A stretch of 64,000 bases of DNA from Companilactobacillus versmoldensis DSM 14857 = KCTC 3814 (GTDB taxonomy: Bacteria > Bacillota > Bacilli > Lactobacillales > Lactobacillaceae). Positions 18,984 through 27,741 of the stretch are shown here, piece by piece. The notes beneath the pieces were generated by a model, which saw only the letters and a program-made list of their open reading frames with translations, had not been told where the DNA came from and searched no databases. Each line of letters opens with the position of its first letter. Within the stretch, counting starts at the first letter, position 1. The stretch covers positions 1 through 64,000 of the forward strand of contig NZ_AZFA01000009.1 of the NCBI RefSeq assembly GCF_001434295.1. The letters are read 5' to 3'. The translations under genes were made by a program, and so were the position numbers.

Positions 18984-19808
18984 ATGAAAAAGTTTAAATA
19001 TCTTGCCATATTGATCATGTCATTGCTCCTCGCAGTCGTCACAGTTGGTTGTGGCTCGAAGCCACTTTCGCAACAAGACGTTTTGCAAAATGCTAAAGAC
19101 GCCAACACCTTAACTTGGGGAGTCAAGGCTGATACCAAACTAATGGGTCTGATTGATGTTAATGATGGTCAGCCCAAAGGTTTCGAGATCGACATGGCCA
19201 AAGCTTTGACCAAGAAGATCCTTGGTAAAAACGGTAAAGCTAAATTCGTTACCGTAACCTCGCAGTCACGAATCCCCTTACTGAAAAATGGTAATATCGA
19301 TGCCATCATGGCCACAATGACAATCAATGCCGAACGTAAAAAAGCCATTGATTTTTCTGATTCTTATTTCGATGCTGGCCAAGCGATCCTAGTTAAAGAC
19401 GGTTCGCCAGTCAAAAAGGTTCAAGATTTAAATAATAAAACTGTCATCGGGGTTGTTGGTTCAAACTCAGTTCAAAATGTTAAAAAGTATGCGCCCAAGG
19501 CTAAAGTTTTGCAGTTGCAAGATTATGCCCAAGCCCTCGTAGCTTTGAAGTCTGGCCAAGGAGATGCTTTAACGACTGATAACGTTATTCTAGGTGGTAT
19601 GGCCGTTGAGAACCCTGGTTATCGTGTTCAAGGTAAAGCCTTTACGACTGAACCTTATGGTATCGGAGTCAACAAAGGACAGCCACATTTACGGAAGGCT
19701 TTGAACAAAGCTATCAAAGAAGTCGAAGCCGATGGTACTTATAACAAGCTGATCAAAAAATGGTTCGGTGACGTACCAGGATTCAATTATCGGGAGGTGC
19801 TTCGCTAA
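18984..19808 (+). CDS. glnH: Amino-acid-binding lipoprotein, operon copy 2
   Basis: A solute-binding lipoprotein of 274 residues. The signal peptide ends VTVGC, a lipobox. The SBP family 3 domain follows, with GFEIDMAKAL, DAIMATMTIN and the ligand-site region LKSGQGDALTTDN. It captures a polar amino acid, probably glutamine or glutamate by family, outside the membrane. AAAGGGG precedes the start, and the stop overlaps the permease start by one base. Confidence 0.93.
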   Translation: MKKFKYLAILIMSLLLAVVTVGCGSKPLSQQDVLQNAKDANTLTWGVKADTKLMGLIDVNDGQPKGFEIDMAKALTKKILGKNGKAKFVTVTSQSRIPLLKNGNIDAIMATMTINAERKKAIDFSDSYFDAGQAILVKDGSPVKKVQDLNNKTVIGVVGSNSVQNVKKYAPKAKVLQLQDYAQALVALKSGQGDALTTDNVILGGMAVENPGYRVQGKAFTTEPYGIGVNKGQPHLRKALNKAIKEVEADGTYNKLIKKWFGDVPGFNYREVLR

Positions 19809-20446
19809 TGCTTAATTTATTTGTCAACAATTGGCACAGTTTCCTGACTGGATTCGGCTGGACTATCTTGTCCAGTATCGTGGCCTTGATTCTCAGTTTG
19901 ATCATCGGTTCACTGTTTGCCATCATGGAGGTTATGCCTAATAAAGCGTTACGGATAATCGGGAATATTTACGTTGAGATCTTTAGAAATATTCCTTTAT
20001 TGGTTATTACCATGTTCTTCTATTTAGTAATCCCATTGTATTTCGTGAAGATCAATGGCTTTACTGCCGGGACGATCGGATTGACGATCTATACTTCAGC
20101 ATTCATCGCTGAAACAGTTCGTTCAGGTATCAACTCAGTTGATATCGGCCAAATGGAAGCTTCTCGGGCGATGGGGATGACTTATGGTCAAGCAATGCGT
20201 TATATCGTCTTGCCACAAGCCTTTAAATTAGTGATCCCACCACTTGGTAACCAGTTCGTTAACTTAGTTAAAAATTCATCAGTCTTAGCCTTCGTGGCTG
20301 GATTTGATTTGATGTATCAAGGTAATGCGATCGCCTCGCAAACTTTCGATACAGTTAATACATATTTAGTCGTTGGCTTGTTCTACTTGATCATTACCTT
20401 ACCGATCAGTTACTACATGCAACACTTAGAAAGAAAATTAGCCTAG
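19808..20446 (+). CDS. glnP: Amino-acid ABC permease, first subunit, copy 2
   Basis: A membrane permease of 212 residues with the EAA loop EASRAMGMTYGQAMRYIVLPQA and the typical HisM/GlnP helices. TAATG overlap with glnH and an upstream GGAGG give translational coupling. It is the intact partner for the lipoprotein at 18984. Confidence 0.93.
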   Translation: MLNLFVNNWHSFLTGFGWTILSSIVALILSLIIGSLFAIMEVMPNKALRIIGNIYVEIFRNIPLLVITMFFYLVIPLYFVKINGFTAGTIGLTIYTSAFIAETVRSGINSVDIGQMEASRAMGMTYGQAMRYIVLPQAFKLVIPPLGNQFVNLVKNSSVLAFVAGFDLMYQGNAIASQTFDTVNTYLVVGLFYLIITLPISYYMQHLERKLA

Positions 20447-20461
20447 GAGGGGGAATGAATT

Positions 20462-21115
20462 ATGCAAAATTGGATCGATGCTTATTCTGCAGTCAACCTA
20501 AAGTTCCTTCTTCAAGGTCTCTGGGTAACGGTAGAAATATCAATCATTTCAGTTATTTTCAGTATGATCTTCGGATCGATTTTAGGGATCATTCGTTATT
20601 CGAAATTTCCTTATCTTTCCGAGATCGTTGGCTTGATCATTGATATTATTCGTAATTTGCCATTGCTACTAATAATTTTCTTCGTGTACTTTGGTTTGCC
20701 AGCTTTTGGATTCAAACCAGATACCATCCCAGCAGCCATTTTAGCAATGACTGTCTTCGAATCGATGATGATCGCGGAAATCATCCGTTCTGGTATTCAA
20801 GCGGTCGATATCGGCCAAATGGAGGCCTCACGGGCAATGGGGATGCACTATGGACAAGCTATGTGGCATATTGTTTTACCACAGGCTTATAAAAAGATGA
20901 TCCCCGCATTAGTATCGCAATTGATCTCGTTAATCAAGGATACGTCTTTGGCAACAATTATCGTGGTGCCGGAATTAATGCAACACGCTCAAGTTATTTA
21001 TGGACAAAATGCTAACTATATCGTACCGATGTACTTAGCGTTAGCAATTCTTTACTTTATCGTTTGTTACGCATTGTCCTTGATTTCCAAGGTCATCGAT
21101 CGTCGTATGGCTTAA
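20462..21115 (+). CDS. glnP: Amino-acid ABC permease, second subunit, copy 2
   Basis: The second permease of the intact operon, 217 residues, with the EAA loop EASRAMGMHYGQAMWHIVLPQA. GGAGGGGG lies before the start. I see no terminator between this gene and the T-box leader that begins about 50 nt later, so some read-through into the leader is possible. Confidence 0.93.
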   Translation: MQNWIDAYSAVNLKFLLQGLWVTVEISIISVIFSMIFGSILGIIRYSKFPYLSEIVGLIIDIIRNLPLLLIIFFVYFGLPAFGFKPDTIPAAILAMTVFESMMIAEIIRSGIQAVDIGQMEASRAMGMHYGQAMWHIVLPQAYKKMIPALVSQLISLIKDTSLATIIVVPELMQHAQVIYGQNANYIVPMYLALAILYFIVCYALSLISKVIDRRMA

Positions 21116-21167
21116 AATAAAGTTGACGTAGATAAAAATAGTTGTTATCATTCAAAATATTATAAAT

Positions 21168-21388
21168 GTTTGAAAAAAGTAGGATTGCATCTGGGTGTCA
21201 GAAAGCTGGTGGTTTATGCGAACCAGTCAGGGTGTTAATTACGAACTACCAAACGTGACTCGGTCAGCCGAGCGGAAAAGAGTGCCGTTATCACTCAGAG
21301 TGGAGGCTTTTTTGAAGTCTCAAGCTGGGTGGTACCACGGTTAATAGTCGAGTCGTCCCTGTTGCATAAGCAGCAGGGGCGATTTTTT
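21168..21388 (+). promoter_or_regulatory. T-box riboswitch, Tyr specifier
   Basis: All T-box parts are visible. Stem I is closed by GTTTG (21168-21172) and CAAAC (21250-21254) and has the AGTA motif and a distal AGAAAG...GCGAACCAG loop. The specifier strand reads ACGAA-C-TAC-C; aligned with the B. subtilis glyQS pattern ACGAAA-GGC-A, the specifier is TAC (21247-21249), a Tyr codon. CTCGG/CCGAG and GAGTG/CACTC stems follow. The T-box sequence GGGTGGTACCACGG is at 21327-21340, and a terminator follows at 21354-21381 with T tract to 21388. Uncharged tRNA-Tyr should favour antitermination and expression of the downstream transporter. Confidence 0.93.
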
Positions 21389-21405
21389 ATTTGGGGTTGG
21401 TAACT

Positions 21406-22785
21406 ATGAAAAAACAAACGATAAGTTTTACTGAAGCAGTCACGATCTTAGTCGTGATGCTCGCAATCTTAGGAGCGGGCGTAATTGGTTTTGGTCTGTC
21501 ACCACAGACACCAGTTTTATTAGTCATCGGTTTGTTGGTTCTCTGGGCTAAGATCCGTCACAAAACTTGGGACAGTATCCATGAAGGTATCGGCGAAGGG
21601 GTCAAAAACGGAATCGTTCCAATGTTTATCTTCATTTTGATTGGTGCTTTGATCGGTACTTGGATCGCTGCAGGTGTGATTCCATCAATGATGGTGGCAG
21701 GATTTCATCTGATATCTGCTCAATGGTTCGTACCGTCAGTCTTTTTAGTCTGTGCCTTGATTGGGACTTCGATCGGTTCAGCCTTTACTATCGTTTCAAC
21801 TATCGGGATCGCACTCTTTGGCATTGGAACAACGATGGGAGTCAATCCCGCACTAGTAGCTGGGGCAATCATTTCTGGTGCTATCTTCGGTGATAAGTCG
21901 TCACCATTATCAGATTCGACGAATTTGGCAGCTGCCATTGCCGGGTCCGACTTATTTGCCCATATCAAAAATTTATTGTGGACTACTATCCCGGCTTTTT
22001 TGATCTCACTAGTCCTATATTGGCTACTAGGCTTGAGTCAAACTGGCTCGAAGATAACTAATATTCAACCAACTTTGAATACGTTGAACACTCATTTCGC
22101 AGTTTCCTGGTGGGCAGTTTTGCCAATCGCATTATTATTTGTTTGTGCCATCATGCGTGTGCCAGCTATTGCTACTTTGCTGCTGAATATCGGCGTGACT
22201 ATTGTAATGATCTTTGTTCAAGTTCCACATATGACTGTTCCTAAGATTGCTGGCTTTATCGAAAATGGTTTTGTTTCGAAAACTGGTAATGCAAATGTTG
22301 ATGCTTTATTAACTCGTGGCGGTATCATGTCGATGATGGGGACGATTGCTTTGATTTTTTTGACCTTATCATTAGGTGGTCTATTGATGAAATTCGACAT
22401 CATTCAAACTGCTATCGACCCATTAGCTAAACGCTTGAAATCTTCTGGTTCAGTCGTTACGGCTACCGTTTTAGCTGGGATTGGTGTTAACATTTTCGTA
22501 GGTGAACAATACTTATCAGTTATTTTACCTGGTAAAGCTTTCAAAGAAACATACCGTAAACGTGGCTTAGATAACTTAGCGTTGAGCCGTGTGCTGGAAG
22601 ACGGTGGGACGGTGATCAACTACTTGATTCCATGGGGTGTGGCCGGTGCTTTTGCTGCTAATACCTTAGGTGTTTCAACTTTAGCTTTCTTACCATTTTG
22701 TTTCTTTAGTTTATTGTCACCAATTTTATCAATTTTGAGTGGATTCACCGGAATTGGTTTGAAAAAATTGGCCGCAAACAAATAG
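21406..22785 (+). CDS. NhaC-family antiporter-type transporter, likely tyrosine-linked
   Basis: A membrane protein of 459 residues with about 11-12 helices and NhaC-family features such as FGDKSSPLSDSTNLAAAIAG and the conserved GGTVINYLIPWG near the C-terminus. The family name is Na+/H+ antiporter, but members preceded by tyrosine T-boxes (YheL-like) have been predicted to move tyrosine. The Tyr specifier here supports that. The ATG at 21406 is used; a TTG start at 21391 would fall right after the T-box terminator. The upstream ribosome site is weak (GGGG). It is transcribed alone. Confidence 0.85.
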   Translation: MKKQTISFTEAVTILVVMLAILGAGVIGFGLSPQTPVLLVIGLLVLWAKIRHKTWDSIHEGIGEGVKNGIVPMFIFILIGALIGTWIAAGVIPSMMVAGFHLISAQWFVPSVFLVCALIGTSIGSAFTIVSTIGIALFGIGTTMGVNPALVAGAIISGAIFGDKSSPLSDSTNLAAAIAGSDLFAHIKNLLWTTIPAFLISLVLYWLLGLSQTGSKITNIQPTLNTLNTHFAVSWWAVLPIALLFVCAIMRVPAIATLLLNIGVTIVMIFVQVPHMTVPKIAGFIENGFVSKTGNANVDALLTRGGIMSMMGTIALIFLTLSLGGLLMKFDIIQTAIDPLAKRLKSSGSVVTATVLAGIGVNIFVGEQYLSVILPGKAFKETYRKRGLDNLALSRVLEDGGTVINYLIPWGVAGAFAANTLGVSTLAFLPFCFFSLLSPILSILSGFTGIGLKKLAANK

Positions 22786-22954
22786 TTTTTGCTTTAAATA
22801 TTTTGCTTGAGTCGCTATAAAGAGGATGAGAAAAAGTACCAAATTTAGATGTAATATAGTATCATAATACCTATATAAAAGTTCCAACATTTGATAATTT
22901 TTAAACTGATATTAAAAATGTTGGCAAGCATAATAATTAAAGAAGGTGTATGAG

Positions 22955-23890
22955 ATGCACAATCCCAGACAACTCACGTATGAGGATCAACTGAATTTGT
23001 TTTCCAAGCGTGGCATGACGCTAGACCCCAAACTACGTGAGAAGAACATCAATGCGATCGAAACGATCGGGTATTATACATTGAAGCAATTTGCTTATCC
23101 ATTTGCTTACCGCGATGGTTATAACACGCCCGATTATGACGGATTGTCGTTTGATTTCGTAGTAAAAAGATATTATCAAGATAAAAATTTGCGGATAAAT
23201 TTACTGCATGCGATCGAAGATATCGAAGTGTCGATGAATAGTTTGATATCACACGTTTTAGGCGATAAATATGGGCCCTTTGGCTATTTGGAGTTTTCTA
23301 ATTGGGCTGATAAGCGGATCTCCGCTTATAGCTTAGAGGAGAAACAATTCTACTTTAAGAAGTCGTTGCTGCGCCAAGCATACAATTCCAATATATTGGA
23401 TCTAGACTATCGGGAAAATTTAAATAATGATAATTTTCCAACTGTTTGGCTAATGACTAACTTATTGACATTTGAAACTACTTCGACCTTGATACGACTA
23501 ATGTCGCCAGAGAATGTTGAATACTTTACTAAATACTTTAACTGTTCTCGCGATGAACTAGTTTCATGGTTGGAATGCTTGAATTTTGTTCGAAATATTT
23601 GCTGTCATAATTCCAATTTGCTAGATATTTCATTATCGACCCATGCGGTAGCACCAAAGGATTATCAAGAGTTTCTTTGGTTCAAGAATATCAATGGGGA
23701 CATCAGTTATACTAATAAAATAGCTTTAGTGATCGCGATAGTCGTTCATATGATGTATGCGATCAATCCTAAATATAGATTTGATAATATAAAACGTTCG
23801 TTTACAAGTATTACTAGAGATATCGATGGTTCAATTGAAAAACTTGGTTTTAAAGATATGGATTCATTTTATAAACTCTTTCGCAAATAA
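22955..23890 (+). CDS. Abi_2 (AbiD/AbiF-like) HEPN protein
   Basis: A 311-residue protein of the Abi_2 family, linked to abortive phage infection. The family start is visible as LTYEDQLNLFSKRGMTL, then an IGYYTLKQFAYPF block, and the HEPN active-site motif R-x4-H as Arg213-NICC-His218 in NFVRNICCHN. HEPN domains of this type are usually RNases that act when phage infects. AGAAGG at 22941-22946 fits the ATG at 22955; the in-frame GTG at 22946 overlaps it. No antitoxin or phage gene is next to it, and it has its own terminator. Whether it defends this host is inferred from the family. Confidence 0.85.
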   Translation: MHNPRQLTYEDQLNLFSKRGMTLDPKLREKNINAIETIGYYTLKQFAYPFAYRDGYNTPDYDGLSFDFVVKRYYQDKNLRINLLHAIEDIEVSMNSLISHVLGDKYGPFGYLEFSNWADKRISAYSLEEKQFYFKKSLLRQAYNSNILDLDYRENLNNDNFPTVWLMTNLLTFETTSTLIRLMSPENVEYFTKYFNCSRDELVSWLECLNFVRNICCHNSNLLDISLSTHAVAPKDYQEFLWFKNINGDISYTNKIALVIAIVVHMMYAINPKYRFDNIKRSFTSITRDIDGSIEKLGFKDMDSFYKLFRK

Positions 23891-23908
23891 AAATTCAATA
23901 AAACGATA

Positions 23909-23942
23909 AAAAATCGGTCAATTTCACAATTGACCGATTTTT
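23909..23942 (+). terminator. Terminator of the Abi_2 gene
   Basis: AAAAATCGGTCAATT and AATTGACCGATTTTT form a 15-bp stem around TCAC, with a T tract. Confidence 0.9.
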
Positions 23943-24023
23943 GTATTTTATGAACTGATTATTTTGAATATTTTAACGATAAATATTCCTTTTAAAATTA
24001 TATGCGTTATAATTAATGTAATT

Positions 24024-24037
24024 TGAGAGCGCTACCA
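24024..24037 (+). promoter_or_regulatory. Possible cre site
   Basis: TGAGAGCGCTACCA matches the CcpA consensus TGWAANCGNTNWCA at 12 of 14 positions. It lies about 60 nt before the start of the surface-protein gene at 24094, so carbon-source repression of that gene is possible but unproven. Confidence 0.4.
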
Positions 24038-24093
24038 TTAATATTATGTTATAGAGTTCTCAAGCAAGTCTTTTAGGGAAAAGGGGAGCTTCT

Positions 24094-25230
24094 ATGAAAT
24101 ACAAAAAAATTTTATTATCATCAACTTTAGCAATTGCATTAACGTTAACTGGCGTAACTTTGGCACAAGGTTCTGCTAATGCTGCAACTAGTGACAATAC
24201 TGCTAATACGACCACAACAACCACTGATACAGTCAATTCTAATGAAAACTCTGGACAGACTGATACCCAAGTAAATCTTCAAGTACCTGCTGCTCAAGTT
24301 ACAGATACCCAAACAACTCCAACTGCTGAAACAACCAATAATAACAGCATCCAAGGTGATCAAGCAGCCAACTCAGTTGCCGTAGCTACTAATGGTACCG
24401 CAGGAACAGCTGCTACTGCAGGAACTGCCGCCACAGCTGAAACTGCTGGGACAGCAGCTACCGCTGATACAGCTGCTACAGCACCAACTACTGAAACTGA
24501 CCAAACAACTCCAGCTACTGAGACAAATGATTCGACTGACACAGATCAATCGACTACCGCAACTGATGAATCAGCTACACAAGCAAATACCCAAGCTACT
24601 GCTGAAGCTGACAGCCAAACTGAGGCTGCTTCAACTAACGCTGGCGACACAACTACAGCACCTGCTGGAACATCGAATCCGACTTATGATGCAGATGCCG
24701 TTGTGACGACGATCAAAAATGCTGAAACTGTTCCAGTTGTTTCCAACGTTGTTGCTGGGGCTACTGGTCTAGTCGCACCTACTTCAAATAAGTGGGGCAA
24801 TGCCGTTCATAATGTTCAAAACAATGTTATCAATGCTGTGGGCGAGATTCCATTAGTTGGCGGAGTAGCTTCGACCGTTTTGAAAATTGCTCAACCGCTT
24901 GACCTGGTTGATAATGTGGTCGGTGGAGCTTATGGATTAGTAACAGGTAAGAGTGACAATATCCCTGATCCAGATAATTCAGATGAAGAAACTATCACTC
25001 CAGTATCAACTGCTAATTACACTAATAATCAAAGAAAAGGCGTTGTAACGACACTTGTTCAAACACCTCTTTATGATCAAGTTGAACAATTACAATCACG
25101 CTCATTAGCACCAAGTACTGATTGGTATACTGATATCACACGTGTAAACACTGATACCGGAACAACTTATTATCGGGTTTCAACTAATGAATACGTCAAC
25201 GCAAATGACGTGCAAGTCTTATTTAGCTAA
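24094..25230 (+). CDS. Secreted Ala/Thr-rich surface protein
   Basis: This is a secreted protein of 378 residues. A signal peptide ends near SANAA. A long low-complexity stretch (about 35-200) is rich in Thr, Ala and Gln and includes GTAATA-type repeats. A hydrophobic, glycine-containing domain lies at about 203-281 and recurs in the next gene. A C-terminal segment (about 310-378) with LAPSTDWYTD and YYRVSTNEYVNANDV resembles SLAP-type cell-wall-binding modules of lactobacilli. No LPXTG is present, so retention would be non-covalent. GGGGAG precedes the ATG. Function is unknown. Confidence 0.75.
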   Translation: MKYKKILLSSTLAIALTLTGVTLAQGSANAATSDNTANTTTTTTDTVNSNENSGQTDTQVNLQVPAAQVTDTQTTPTAETTNNNSIQGDQAANSVAVATNGTAGTAATAGTAATAETAGTAATADTAATAPTTETDQTTPATETNDSTDTDQSTTATDESATQANTQATAEADSQTEAASTNAGDTTTAPAGTSNPTYDADAVVTTIKNAETVPVVSNVVAGATGLVAPTSNKWGNAVHNVQNNVINAVGEIPLVGGVASTVLKIAQPLDLVDNVVGGAYGLVTGKSDNIPDPDNSDEETITPVSTANYTNNQRKGVVTTLVQTPLYDQVEQLQSRSLAPSTDWYTDITRVNTDTGTTYYRVSTNEYVNANDVQVLFS

Positions 25231-25237
25231 ACATTCG

Positions 25238-25262
25238 AGTGACCTTAGGGCCACTTTTTTAT
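25238..25262 (+). terminator. Weak terminator after surface-protein gene
   Basis: AGTGACC and GGGCCACT form an imperfect short stem followed by TTTTTT. It is weaker than others in the window, so some read-through into the next gene is possible. Confidence 0.5.
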
Positions 25263-25408
25263 TTGCAAAAAGTTTGTAACAATTATGACAATAATTGAAA
25301 TAAACCGCTTTCAAGATTAAGCTTGTGAAACAAATTCTCATTCAAGATGATATTGATTATATAGTATGATAGAGTTTTTTATATAGTTAATTACAGAAAG
25401 AGGATTTT

Positions 25409-26506
25409 ATGAAATTCAAGAGACTATTCTTCTCGTCCACATTATTATTAGCCGGTCTGACCGTAACGACTCCTGTCAATATGGACCAAGTTCATGCTTA
25501 TAGCGTTTCGGAGTGGCAGGGTAATCAAACAGGTAATAATAATAACGAGAATAATTCTCAAGATAATACAAATTCTCAAGATAATCAAAATAACAGCGAC
25601 AGTCAGACTGGCGACAACACTAGCGATGACCAAACTGGAAAAAATCAGACGGGCAATAGCAACTCTGATCAGACGGGTACAAATAATCAAGACGATAACT
25701 CTAATCAGTCTGACAATGAATCCTCTAATCAACAAAATGATACTGACCAAACTAATGACCAAAATCAAGGGCAAGACCAGGATCAAGACCAGAATCAAAA
25801 CCAAGACCAATCTCAAGATCAGGACCAAAGCCAAAATCAAAACCAGGACCAAAGTGGGACTGATTCCAGTCAAAATCAGACTGATACAGATCAAAATCAA
25901 AATGATCAAAGCCAATCTGATTCCAATAATAATGATAGTAATCAAACTACAACTAATGAGACTGATAAGGATGATCAAGGGACGAAAGATGACCAACAAC
26001 AGTCTTCCGGACAATCAGATGAACATGATCAGCAAAATCAGACTGACCAAAACGATGACCAAACTGATTCAAGTGACCAAAAGAAAGATGATTCATCACA
26101 ACAGGATGATTCTCAGCCCCAATCACCAAATAGTCAGGCTACCCAAACACCTGATCGTGATGACGTTCAATCATCATTTTCAACTTCGGATCACAATGAT
26201 TTGAATAATCGTGACAACTATCCAGTTGTTTCAACTGATCCACATGTCGTTCATAAGACCATCAATCGAGTGGAAAAAACACCAATCGTTGCGGTCGTGA
26301 TCGATGGAACTAATGGCTTTATTCATCCAAACACCAACAAAGCTGGTCGGACGATCAATAAATTTGAAGACATCATGATTGAAGATATCAAAAACGTACC
26401 CATTTTAGGAGAGTATTTCTCAAAAATGATGACGTGGACGCGTCCTTTGAATTTATTTGATAATGCCGCGGCTGGTATTTATGGATTCTTTTCTAATTTC
26501 AAATAA
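25409..26506 (+). CDS. Secreted Gln/Asn/Asp-rich protein, shared C-terminal domain
   Basis: A protein of 365 residues with a signal peptide (MKFKRLFFSST...VHA) and a stretch of about 230 residues made mostly of Gln, Asn, Asp and Ser, including DQDQNQ repeats. The C-terminal part (about 281-359) aligns without gaps to residues 203-281 of the preceding protein, with about 25 identities in 79 positions. No LPXTG or wall-binding module is seen. AGAGGA precedes the ATG. The low-complexity region likely spans the wall, and the conserved end may be the working part. Function is unknown. Confidence 0.75.
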   Translation: MKFKRLFFSSTLLLAGLTVTTPVNMDQVHAYSVSEWQGNQTGNNNNENNSQDNTNSQDNQNNSDSQTGDNTSDDQTGKNQTGNSNSDQTGTNNQDDNSNQSDNESSNQQNDTDQTNDQNQGQDQDQDQNQNQDQSQDQDQSQNQNQDQSGTDSSQNQTDTDQNQNDQSQSDSNNNDSNQTTTNETDKDDQGTKDDQQQSSGQSDEHDQQNQTDQNDDQTDSSDQKKDDSSQQDDSQPQSPNSQATQTPDRDDVQSSFSTSDHNDLNNRDNYPVVSTDPHVVHKTINRVEKTPIVAVVIDGTNGFIHPNTNKAGRTINKFEDIMIEDIKNVPILGEYFSKMMTWTRPLNLFDNAAAGIYGFFSNFK

Positions 26507-26533
26507 AAAGGCAGACCAGTTGGTCTGTCTTTT
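26506..26533 (+). terminator. Terminator of the Gln/Asn-rich protein gene
   Basis: AAAAGGCAGACC and GGTCTGTCTTTT pair around AGTT. The following 190 nt to the next gene are AT-rich; they include a GAACATT/AATGTTC inverted repeat but nothing I can name. Confidence 0.8.
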
Positions 26534-26723
26534 GTAGTTTAAAGGTATTTTGAACATTGACCTTAATTAGATGTCACACTTGTTTGTCGTGCTAGTATCT
26601 AATGTTCAACCGTCCCATTCGGTAAATATTGATTGGTGAACCTAATTACGACCTAATATTCTGAGAAATGCTGTCGAAGGAAAAATCAGTTAATTGAGAT
26701 CTCGATTTGATTGACGACTAATT

Positions 26724-27518
26724 TTAGTTTCCAATATTAATATATTTAGTAATAAATTGTTGTAATTGGGCAGATTCGATCTGATGTGAGTGAATTGCGT
26801 CGTCACCTGTGAAATAAAGATTGGTGAAGCTGGCGACGTTTCCGACGAAGATGTTTCTGCCGGACATGGCGCTGTCGCGGGAAACTACTTCGTCAGTTGT
26901 CAGGTCAGTCGGTGTGCGTCCGATGCAATTGATGACTTTTAGATTCGGATCAAGTCTTGGTGCTCCGGCGATTAAATTCAACAAGAGATCAGTTGGTGCG
27001 GCTCCATTGTCTGCGCGCATGTTATATGGAGTCCCTGTGGATAGGAAAGTTCCGAACATTTTGCTTGGATATAATTCCATATATCTTGTGATTTGATTAC
27101 CACCGTTTGATTGACCGATGATATCGGCTTTGTCGAATGGATTTTGAGTCTTGTAGGATTGGATGGCACGATCGATACCATTGGCTCCTTCATAGACTGC
27201 TTGATCGTCCCAAAGATAATCTTCGTTATTGATTGTTACGAAAGGACGTTCACCCGTCTTACCCATACGTACGTTAGTTCTTTGAACTGTCCCATTAGTT
27301 GATACTTCTAGTTTAACGACGGGGTGAACTCCTTGAGGATCTAAGCGTTGATACATTTTGTCCCATGAATCAACGTTTGAATAAGCTCCTGGTACGAAGA
27401 AAATCGGATCGGCCGTACTGGCTGCCTCAACATCACTTTTTGTTGTGATCGAGGAGATGATAAGCATTGAAAACAGTGCCATTGTACCCAAAATAATAGC
27501 AATTATTTTCTTTTTCAT
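26724..27518 (-). CDS. Secreted alpha/beta hydrolase, DUF915-like
   Basis: A 264-residue hydrolase with an N-terminal signal or anchor helix (about residues 4-24). The family pattern is clear: FFVPGAYSN with the oxyanion strand, the nucleophile elbow GQSNGG and a late His in DDAIHSHQIES. Such proteins are common surface or exported hydrolases in lactobacilli; the substrate is unknown. GGAGAG lies before the start. It follows the kinase gene at 27742 on the same strand but is separated from it by a terminator. Confidence 0.82.
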   Translation of the reverse strand: MKKKIIAIILGTMALFSMLIISSITTKSDVEAASTADPIFFVPGAYSNVDSWDKMYQRLDPQGVHPVVKLEVSTNGTVQRTNVRMGKTGERPFVTINNEDYLWDDQAVYEGANGIDRAIQSYKTQNPFDKADIIGQSNGGNQITRYMELYPSKMFGTFLSTGTPYNMRADNGAAPTDLLLNLIAGAPRLDPNLKVINCIGRTPTDLTTDEVVSRDSAMSGRNIFVGNVASFTNLYFTGDDAIHSHQIESAQLQQFITKYINIGN

Positions 27519-27621
27519 AATGAACTCTCCGCTTCGTGCGTGAGCCTCATCACAGTTATAAAAATAGCACCATTTTGATAATTGTATTATTCATTATTTC
27601 AAAAATTAATTTTTATAAAGT

Positions 27622-27660
27622 AAAAAAGGTAATCGATATAAGAATATCGGTTACCTTTTT
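27622..27660 (-). terminator. Terminator after PEPCK-like gene
   Basis: AAAAAAGGTAATCGATAT and ATATCGGTTACCTTTTT form a long stem with one mismatch and T runs on both strands. It separates the kinase gene from the hydrolase gene, both on the minus strand. Confidence 0.85.
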
Positions 27661-27741
27661 AGATTAAATTTATTCAAATTTTGAAAAAAACATTTTATTG
27701 AAGTTTCGGAAAGCTTGATTTATCAACGATTAGAAACTGAA

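Noticed and set aside
25760-25860. CRISPR-like repeats in the DQNQ region
   Set aside because: The repeats are short, in frame, imperfect and without unique spacers; they encode a low-complexity protein segment.
25448-26204. Long Ile/Leu-rich minus frame and Lys/Ile/Thr-rich plus frame over the Gln/Asn region
   Set aside because: Low-complexity codon repeats keep other frames open. The annotated frame has the signal peptide, the ribosome site and a C-terminal domain conserved in the neighbour.
26534-26723. Possible small RNA in the gap after the Gln/Asn-rich protein gene
   Set aside because: An inverted repeat is present, but no clear promoter plus terminator pair or known family could be seen.
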